Positions 56,859 to 64,000 of a stretch of 64,000 nt of DNA are shown here, one piece after another. Made by a program: the position numbers and the translations under genes. The stretch spans positions 310,001 to 374,000 of the forward strand of contig CASHTG010000011.1 in assembly GCA_949357655.1 (NCBI GenBank). Reading direction: 5' to 3'. How positions within the stretch are numbered: the stretch's first letter is position 1; every line of letters starts with the position of its first letter. The stretch comes from Parascedosporium putredinis. Taxonomy: Eukaryota > Ascomycota > Sordariomycetes > Microascales > Microascaceae. Below the pieces are notes generated by a model. That model was not told where the DNA came from. It was given only the letters and a program-made list of their open reading frames with translations, and ran no database searches.

Positions 56859-58298
56859 CTAGGGAATGTTAGATACGGGGGTCTTGGTCTTTCCACCCCT
56901 TCCGCCGAATCCCCAGCCGATCTGGTGGGCGACCTGGATGGAGGTACCGAGATCGTCGGCCCACTGCCAGACGAGACCAGGGTTCTTCTGGAACATGCGG
57001 CCGGCGGCGACGAGATCAACCGGGGTATCATTCTCATCCTTACCGCCGCTGATGAGCTCCTCGGCCAGCACGCCGTCCTTGATGCTGCCGACTGTGCTGA
57101 CGAGCAGCTTGTCACCGACGGCGCGCTTGATGGCCTTGGCGAAGGGGGCCTGGTAGCCGGGTCCGCCCTTGACCTTTGCAAAGAGTTGTTTCCGCCGCTG
57201 GACACATCGAGCACGTCGACGCCGCGCTCGGCAAAGAGGTGCGCAAGCCGTACGGTGTCATCGAGGGTCCAGCTCTCGCCCTGATAGTCCGGGTTCGTAT
57301 CAAGCCACTCGGTCGCGCTGATACGGACGAAAAGGGGCGTTTCCTCGGGCAACGCGGCGCGGACGGCCTCCACGAGCTCGAGGGCAAGCCGCGTGCGGTT
57401 CTCAAAGCTGCCGCCGTACTGATCAGTGCGCTTATTGCTCGCGGGGAGAGGAAGCTGGACACGAGGTAGCCGTGGGCAAAGTGGAGCTCGACAACATCAA
57501 AACCGGCAGCGACGGCGCGGCGGGCGCCAAGGACGAAATCCTCCTTGAGCTGGTCGATCTCGGCGAGGGTCATGGCGCGCGGGGTGGGGTAGTTTTCGCC
57601 AAAGGGCACGTCGGACGGGCCGTAGACGTTGTCGGGCCAGCCGCCGGCCTCGTGGGTGGCGACGGCGGCGGAGCTGAGCCAAGGGGCGACGGTGGAGGCC
57701 TTGCGGCCGGCGTGGGCGAGCTGGATGGCGATGAGGGCGTTTTGGCTGTGGGCGAACTGGGTGTGCTTGCGCAGCTCGTCGACGTGGGCGTCGAGCCAGA
57801 TGCCGGAGTCTTCGGGGGTGATGCGGCCGTTGGCTTGGACGGCGGTGGCTTCGAGCATGACGAGGCCGGGCTGTGCGGGTGTTAGTGCTGTTTTTCTGGA
57901 CAGTGAAAGACGGAAAAAAAAGAAATGAATGAAAGAAAGAAAAAAAAAAACTTACGCCGCGCTGGGCCATTCCGCCGTAATGCGTGGTGTGCCACAGGTT
58001 GTGGAAGCCCTCGTGGGCGCTGTACTGGCACATGGGGCTCACCCAGATGCGGTTCTGCATCGTCACGCCGCGGATGGTGAGGGGGTGAAAAGCTTGGGCA
58101 CGGGCCTGCCGCTGGGCTGGGGATCAGCGGCGGTGCCGGCCGGGGATCCTGCTCCGGGCTGAAGAAGGGGACGCCCTTGGCCGGGACGTTGAAGATGGTG
58201 CTGGCGCATTTCTTGGCCTTTTCGCCGGCGGGTGTCTCGGAGCGGGACACGGGCACGCAGTGGTGGGGGTGGATCCTCTTCTTGAGATGGGCGTCCAT
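56859..58298 (-). CDS. Old Yellow Enzyme-family NADPH:flavin oxidoreductase (YqjM-like)
   Basis: This is an FMN ene-reductase of the Old Yellow Enzyme family, which reduces activated C=C bonds with NAD(P)H. Exons are 58298-57956 and 57870-56859. The intron is 85 nt. With four bridged slips (about 57183, 57443-57446, 58081-58085 and 58142-58145) the length is 452 aa. Marks are KLFTPLTIRGVTMQNRIWVSPM, CQYSAHEG, the FMN-site GLVMLEATAVQ, IQLAHAGRKAS, DVVELHFAHGYLVSSFLSP, RTDQYGGSFENR, FVRISATEW, DVLDVSSGGN and LVAAGRMFQKNPG. The Cys in SPMCQYS and the HAGRK segment place it in the YqjM-like, thermophilic-type subclass. The N-terminal 50 residues before KLFTP are an extra, poorly conserved part. 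The substrate is unknown. Confidence 0.91.
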
Positions 58299-59472
58299 GG
58301 CTGATGTCGGGTTGGGTGTGGGAAGGGGGAGAGAGGAGGGTGAGGGGAAGGGGGATGTGGAAGGGGAAGTGGGAGCGGGGAGTGAGATCCGGGCGGGAAG
58401 GATCGGTTCCCGTGTTGCTTTTGCGAGAAGGAAAGAGCTCTCGTCTATGTACTTTGTAGTTGCAGACCCTGGAATGTTGGGTTTATTGCTATTTCTTCTT
58501 TGAAACAAGCGTTCACGACTACGGTTCGTATGAAAAATTATGTCCTGAGGAAGCAAACAGGGGAGAGGGATGCTTTTAAACCGTTGAAACAAATTGCGTG
58601 CGTGAAGCACCAAGGCTCTCTTCCCAACATGGCAGCTTAGAAATTTGGTGATTTATAATCATGGTTTCCTCATCGCAATGAAAATTTCCTTCTTCTTGTG
58701 CTAAGATCGCTCTCTTTTGGGGGAGGGGGCAGTTCCCACACTCTCCCTTCCTTTTGCGCAAGTTTTTATCGCATCCGTCCAAGGTGCATGTAACCTGCAG
58801 AGCACAGGGAGGTGGTTATACAAAATGTCGGGTGGATGTGTAGTGTGGATCAGTGACGGCTCTGGAACACGATGCATGATGCAATTTCTCTTGGCCGCGA
58901 GTGGGTTCCTTTGTGGATGCGGCCAAGCGGCAATGGTGACGCGATCTCCGACTGGCTCAGCCAACGAGACTCCACACGATCAATGGGCTGTGGCATTATT
59001 AATATGCTCGCCCATTGATAATCAAGGTCTCCTCTACCGGCCTCGGCTCGGTGCAAATGAAGGGAATTCATCAACTTTTTTCACTAGACTTCGTACATTC
59101 GGAAGGAAGAGGGGAGGACAAAACGATATCGGTTATATGCAGGTTTACATGGCGAATGGTGTTGGAAAGAAAGCCTATTGTACCAAGAAGCGCTTACCGA
59201 TGAGATAAGAGCCTATCCAAAGAAAAACACACATCTCAGGGAGGAGATGCGCGGGCCGCCCGATACGGAGCTAACCTCAACTGGCGATGGTCTCAATGGT
59301 TATGAGACAGCGAGCCCATCAGCCCTATTCATTCCTAGGGTATTTTGGTTCCCTTGTAATTGATCAATTGACTTCTAGTTCTCCTGTTTTCTCTAAATAA
59401 CCAAGCAAAAAAGTTAAAAAGTTGATGATGATATTCCTCCTCCTAACCGAACCCGTGGCCCCGTCCCTCCAT
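58299..59472. other. Intergenic region
   Basis: This holds the promoter of the Old Yellow Enzyme gene and the 3' flank of GMP synthase. No gene or repeat is seen. Confidence 0.6.
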
Positions 59473-62449
59473 CTACTGAAGCTCAATCGTGCCCGGGGGC
59501 TTGCTGGTCACGTTGTACGTCACCAAGCTGATTCCCTGCACCTCATTCACTATCCTCACCGCAACCTTGTTGAGGAACTTCATGTCGAAGGGGTAGGCCT
59601 CCGCCGTCATGAAGTCCGTCGTCTGGACAGCTCGGAGCTATTAGACTGTTAGTATTTGGGCAGATAGAGACGGAGGTAAAGCGAAAGCAGCGAAAACTTA
59701 CAATGACAATGTAGCCCATGTAGCGCTTGTCACCCTAGATAGCACTTCTGTTAGCACGGCTCTCTACTGCTCCCATGAAACAACGACGGGACACGTACCA
59801 TGACACCGACGGCCTGCGAGGTGTCGAGACCAGCATACGCCTGGCTAATTTCGTTGTAGAGGCCAGCCTCCCGGATCATCTCAATGTAAATCTAGCGCGG
59901 TCAACAGTTAGCTCCATAGCCCCCGATTCACGTTTGCAGAGAAAGGCTTGGTCTGAAAATCTTACGTGATCGGCCTGGCGAGCGATTTCGACGCGCTCGG
60001 GAGTGCACTCGCCGATGATACGGACGCCGATACCGGGACCGGGAAAGGGGTGACTGTTTTTGGGCACTGTATGTCAGCATATAATTACACTAAAGGGGAG
60101 CGATCCGGGGAACGGGAACGACATACCGCATAACGAGATCCTCGTGGACGCCGAGCTGACGTCCAAGCTCCCTAACCTCGTCCTTGAAAAGCTCGCGGAG
60201 GGGTTCGATAAGCTTGAGGCCTTGGCCATCAATCATGCGCTGGGGAAGACCGCCGACGTTGTGGTGCGTCTAGACTGAAGGTTAATTTCCTCGTTTTTCT
60301 TCCTGCCACTGCTAGAAAATTGGGTGTTCTTGCCTTGATCGTGGCCGAGGGACCCTTGAAAGAGATGCTCTCAATCACGTCGGGATAGAGGGTACCTTGA
60401 AGGAACTGTTTGCGGCCAAAGAGAGCCGTTAGCATGATTCCGCACACACCGCACAGGTGAATTCAGCGCAGGCCACAGGACCGAGTACGCACCCACTGAA
60501 CCTTGCCGGCGTTGGGCGTGTGTTCGGCCTCCTTTTCGATCCGGATGGCCTCCTCCTCAAAGATGTCGATGAAGAGATTGCCGATGATCTTCCTTTTGGT
60601 CTCGGGCTCCTCGATGCCCTTGAGCGCGCCGAGGAAACGCTGGCTGGCGTCGACGACGGTGAGGGAGATGCCGAGGTGCTCGGCGAGGGTTTCCTTGACT
60701 TGCTGGCACTCGTTGAGGCGCATGAGGCCGTTGTCGACGAGCTAAAGCATCTTGTTAGTGTCGGGGAGGGAGACAGGACGCCCGGCGATAGCTCTGTTAC
60801 TGTGGGTAGGGGAATTACATACCACCGCATGGAAGCGGTCGCCGATGGCTTCGGTCATGAGCTTGGCGGCAACGGTAGAGTCGACACCACCCTGTGTTGC
60901 AAAAGGTTAGTGGTAAAACTATAGTCACCGTTATAACAACCTCTTGATAGCCAAGGAGATGTTAAGGGGGAGTGGGGCGAGGAAAAGAAACTCACGGAAA
61001 CGGCACCGATGACCTGGGCGTTGGGGCCGACGAGGTTGCGGATGCGGAGGATCTCCTGCTCGCAGAAGCTGCTCATGGACCAGTGCTGCCTGGCGCCGCA
61101 GATGTTGACGGCAAAGTTCTTGAGGAGCTCGATGCCGCGGGGCGTGTGGCTGACCTCGGGATGGGCCTGGATGCCGAAGATGGGCTTGTCCTTGTGGGCG
61201 ATGGCGGCGTAGGGGAGTTGCGGGTCGTGGCGATGGTGACGAAGTCCGCGGGGAGCTGGCTTAGGCGGTCGCCGTGGGACATGTACTGGAGAGATGGGGC
61301 CAGGTGTTAGAGAACAGGCCACTCCCGGACGCCCTTATCGAGGGGAATCGCGAGCTGACGTAAAACAAGGTTGTGCGGAGTTAAAGGGGAAGGGGAAGGG
61401 AAGAAACGTACCACTTGAATGCTGCCGTCGATGCCCTCGAACAGGCGGTCGACGTGGCTGCCGTGTCGGTCGGGAGTGAGGTCCGCATAACCGTACTCGC
61501 GCTGTGATCACGGTTAGCCAGCCGTAACAGTCTCTCACATCGCTCTTTCCTCATGGTACAAACCTCGGTTCCGGCGATCACGTTGTCCGAGGCCAACCTC
61601 CAAGCAATCTCCTGGAGACCATAGCACACGCCAAGAATGGGAGTGTCGGGGAGGTCGAAGAAGGCGGGATCAGCGTCTAAGAAGGGGAGAATAAGTCAGT
61701 GCTGGATTCAAGGCGGAGGAAAACCAGCGCGGGGAAGGGAAAGCATGAACGTACGGGGAGCGCCATCTTCATAGACGGAGAAGGGTCCTGCGACGTAAGG
61801 ATCGTTAGCATCAAGAAGGAGGAGGCTCCACCACCGATAGGTGTAAGCCGAGGGTGGTTTAGATCTAACGAACCGCCGCTGAGCACAATTCCTATCGCAA
61901 TGTTAGCACCGAGTCGCACAGAAGATGGCCCCGAGGAGTCAAGTCGACGGAGCCACCGCAAATAAGAGAGACTCACCCTTGGGCTTGAAGTCGAGATCGG
62001 CGAGCTTGGTGGTGCATGGAAGAAGCTCGGCGAGGACGTTCAACTACATGGCAAGTGAGCGGTCAGCGCATACACGCGCACACATATGCACGCGCACACA
62101 TATGCTCGCGTGCACACATGGGACGGACGGAGCCCCTCCTGATCAGACTCACCTCGCGCAACCTCCGAGTGATGAGATGTGTGTACTGAGAACCTGCTCA
62201 GCGCAAACTAAGAATTAGCAACTCATCCCTCAATCCTTGAGCAAAACGAGTAAAACGTGCCAAAGTCGAGCACCAGAATGGTCTATATCCAGTCGTTAGC
62301 GAGATCGCGACCTTTTTTTTTTTGGCGGGGCAGAAGAGACGCTGCGATAAGGGATGGAGGGGCAACGCGGGGCAGAAATTTCGCAGGTGAATCCGACTCA
62401 CGTCAAAGAGCTTGTGCGGCGCCTGGGCCTTTTCCGGAGTAGCCGTCAT
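59473..62449 (-). CDS. GMP synthase (glutamine-hydrolysing), 17 exons
   Basis: This converts XMP to GMP using ATP and glutamine, the last step of guanylate synthesis, in the cytosol. I place 17 exons: 62449-62402, 62282-62261, 62193-62153, 62043-61977, 61891-61874, 61787-61755, 61676-61564, 61501-61412, 61285-60996, 60891-60823, 60741-60493, 60405-60334, 60269-60127, 60053-59966, 59891-59799, 59734-59702 and 59637-59473. With one slip at 61212-61215 bridged they give 544 aa, the family size. The glutaminase part has ILVLDFGSQYTHLITRRLRE, GGPFSVYEDGAP, GVCYGLQE (nucleophile Cys) and QAHPEVSHT. The synthetase part has the P-loop SGGVDSTVAAKL, VDNGLMRLNE, THHNVGGLP, HPFPGPGIGVRI and the C-terminal KPPGTIE. 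Introns 2 and 12 have GC donors. The exon count is high for a filamentous ascomycete. Confidence 0.94.
60270..60333 (-). other. GC-AG intron (intron 12 of GMP synthase)
   Basis: This 64-nt intron begins AAG|GCAAGA and ends GTCTAG|ACG. Its removal joins PSATIK to THHNVGGLP without changing frame. GCAAG is the known consensus for GC donors. No GT donor in the neighbourhood gives a continuous conserved protein. Confidence 0.85.
62194..62260 (-). other. Probable GC-AG intron (intron 2 of GMP synthase)
   Basis: This 67-nt intron runs from TTTG|GCACGT to GAGCAG|GTTCTC. It is the only placement that restores the universally conserved DFGSQY at the start of the glutaminase domain, with G+GT making the Gly codon. 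A GT donor three bases downstream breaks the frame. The donor is less ideal than that of intron 12. Confidence 0.65.
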
Positions 62450-64000
62450 ATTCGCAAACTTGGTATACGGGAGTCGATGGAAGAGTCCAAAGGAGATGGG
62501 GCGACGTTGGACCAGGCGTTGATAAAAGAGCGGTCTTCTTTGCGATGGGCGCTGGAGTTTTTTTTTTTGTCTCTGCTCCTTCAGACTGCCCAGATAAGTT
62601 GCATAGAGTTTATCGTCGCTTGGGCGCGGGAATGACACTAAAAATTTTCTGCCACACTTGGCCTGGCCTCAATCAGGAAGGTGGGGTGTGGCAACTGTGG
62701 CTAACCAACTGCGAGCGGTCGGCTGCCACTTGCAAGGATCCTCCAAACTGTGGCTGAAGACTCTTTAGTAGCTCCCCCATTGACGAATATCGACTGTTCA
62801 TGCAATACGCCGATGCGCCTCTGTAGCCACACCGATCTTGGCGTTCTTAGTTCCTCCTGTGTCGAGTGTATTGTTGAAGGATGACGGAAGGATTCCTACG
62901 GAAATGGAAGTCCGTCACGGAAACAGATATCCGTTGTGGAAACAGATATCCGTTGTGGAAACAGGTATCCGATGCGGATACCGGTTTCCGACGGATCCAC
63001 ATGACGGATATCGACTTCCGTTCCGGAAGATGGTATCCGACGGTTCCAGGAATGGCAACTATAAAAGACCGTAGATTCCTCCATAGAACGGCTCCAAATA
63101 ATGGAACCAAGCAGCGAATACGAACAGCATTTTACCCCCATCTTTTGCCCTCTGTTCAATATGTATCTCTATCACGAGGGGATCAGTAACAAGCGACATT
63201 GCTCTATTCTGCCAGTGCTTGTCAAAAAAGTGAAGCCTGGTATTAGAGAAACCCAAGAGAAAAGGTGATTGATCTACGTTGTAACCCTGGTGAGCAGTCT
63301 TCTACAATTCAGGCCGGGTTCATGGAAACCTCCTACTGCTCAGTTCGGTTGGGAATATTTTCCGTTGCCAACCTGCAGATTCCGTGGCGCTCACCCACAA
63401 GATGATCTACTCTGCGCAATTATGCCATGATCAACAAGACTTGCCTCTTGTCTCTCCATTTTCTGGTTGGCCAAAACGGCCACTGGGGCTGGGCCGGAGA
63501 TAAGTCGTCGAACAGGGGATGGTCCCCGCCCTTCCTTCCCCATCTGCCCATCCATTCTCGGTCCAAATTGCCGATGCCGCGAGCTTCTAAAACTGGTGAA
63601 CTGGATTAACACTGACTAGATCAATGTGAGCTCATATTTCATGGTCAGCCGCCTCCTTTCCAAAGTTCAAAGTTGCCTCCGCCATAAGCCGCTCTGACCA
63701 TCATCTCACGAATATGAGGTGCTGCCGGGCGGCAATGCCTGTTCTGCAGTCAAAGACACGAGCCAGACGTGAGACACACGTTGGACTAAAGAAAGGAAAA
63801 GGTCCACGGCCCGAGGTCGTTTTTCTCTTGCAAGCTTTAGCTCCTCCCTTAGCGGCTAGTGTCGAAGGCGTCGCGAGAAAACAGGGCTTGGCTATCACAG
63901 TCAGCTGCGAGGACGAGCTGAAGGTTGGCAGCCGCCTTGCCCCCTCTTTAAATTCCCGAGAGTAATTCATGCAAAGCGTCGAGGATGGTAGGGAGATCAA
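62450..64000. other. Intergenic region with a 19-bp tandem repeat
   Basis: This is the promoter of GMP synthase, followed by sequence with no recognisable gene up to the window end. It holds the repeat cluster at 62919-63040. The last 300 bases contain short frames without motifs. A gene continuing beyond the window cannot be excluded. Confidence 0.55.
62919..63040. repeat. 19-bp tandem repeats with diverged and inverted copies
   Basis: The unit GGAAACAGATATCCGTTGT occurs twice exactly (62919-62937, 62938-62956) and a third time with changes (62957-62975). It is followed to about 63040 by fragments in both orientations, such as GGATACC, GGTTTCCG, GGATATCG, GGTATCCG and TTCCGTTCC. The core words TTTCCG/CGGAAA and GGATATCC are palindromic or inverted, giving potential for hairpins. 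Confidence 0.8.

Noticed and set aside
2388..61215. Programmed ribosomal frameshifting as explanation of the frame slips
   Set aside because: About thirty sites in unrelated genes, with no common slippery heptamer or downstream structure and both essential and accessory genes affected, fit sequence error far better.

Overview
The window comes from a filamentous ascomycete (Pezizomycotina, most likely a Sordariomycete; I cannot name the species). The evidence is short spliceosomal introns (mostly 50-150 nt, GTANGT...YAG), a Zn2Cys6 regulator, a second Zn2Cys6 protein with ankyrin repeats, two PTH11/SAT4-type seven-helix proteins, a cutinase and a DAL5-type transporter. Coding DNA is GC-rich and the gaps between genes are long. 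I support 20 protein-coding genes. I see no tRNA, rRNA, CRISPR array or transposon.

Layout. At 0.1-18 kb: a DJ-1/PfpI-fold enzyme (-), a Zn2Cys6/ankyrin protein (+), a secreted type-B carboxylesterase (+), a rhodopsin-like membrane protein (-), a secreted epoxide hydrolase (-) and a cutinase (+). At 19-23 kb: an accessory-looking pocket of three genes with no close family assignment, namely a 431-aa orphan (-), an FHA-domain protein (-) and a divergently transcribed small basic protein (+). At 24-32 kb: a peroxisomal enoyl-CoA hydratase-like protein ending in SKL (+), a Zn2Cys6 transcription factor (+) and a nuclear-looking Ser/Pro-rich protein (+). At 33-45 kb, all on the minus strand: a DAL5-type MFS transporter, acetoacetyl-CoA synthetase, a pirin and a second rhodopsin-like protein. 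At 45-52 kb: a 7.2-kb stretch without a recognisable gene. At 52-62.5 kb: a secreted protein with a conserved cysteine-rich tail (+), a short-chain dehydrogenase (+), an Old Yellow Enzyme (-) and a 17-exon GMP synthase (-). No biosynthetic cluster is evident. Housekeeping (GMP synthase, acetoacetyl-CoA synthetase) is interleaved with secreted hydrolases, transport and sensing genes, as expected for a saprotrophic or plant-associated fungus.

The strongest global signal is a pattern of lesions. In 15 of the 20 genes the reading frame slips by one base, or occasionally two, at about thirty sites. Nearly all slips fit a base missing from a short C/G run, and the conserved protein resumes at once in the next frame. 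Adding the missing bases gives total lengths divisible by three in all the genes I checked, such as acetoacetyl-CoA synthetase (five sites), Old Yellow Enzyme (four) and GMP synthase (one). Essential genes are hit as often as accessory ones. I read this as uncorrected sequencing or assembly error, not pseudogenes. Automatic gene calls here would be badly fragmented, so the models below bridge those sites. Two GC-AG introns and an 18-nt microexon in the GMP synthase gene are the clearest unusual gene-structure features.
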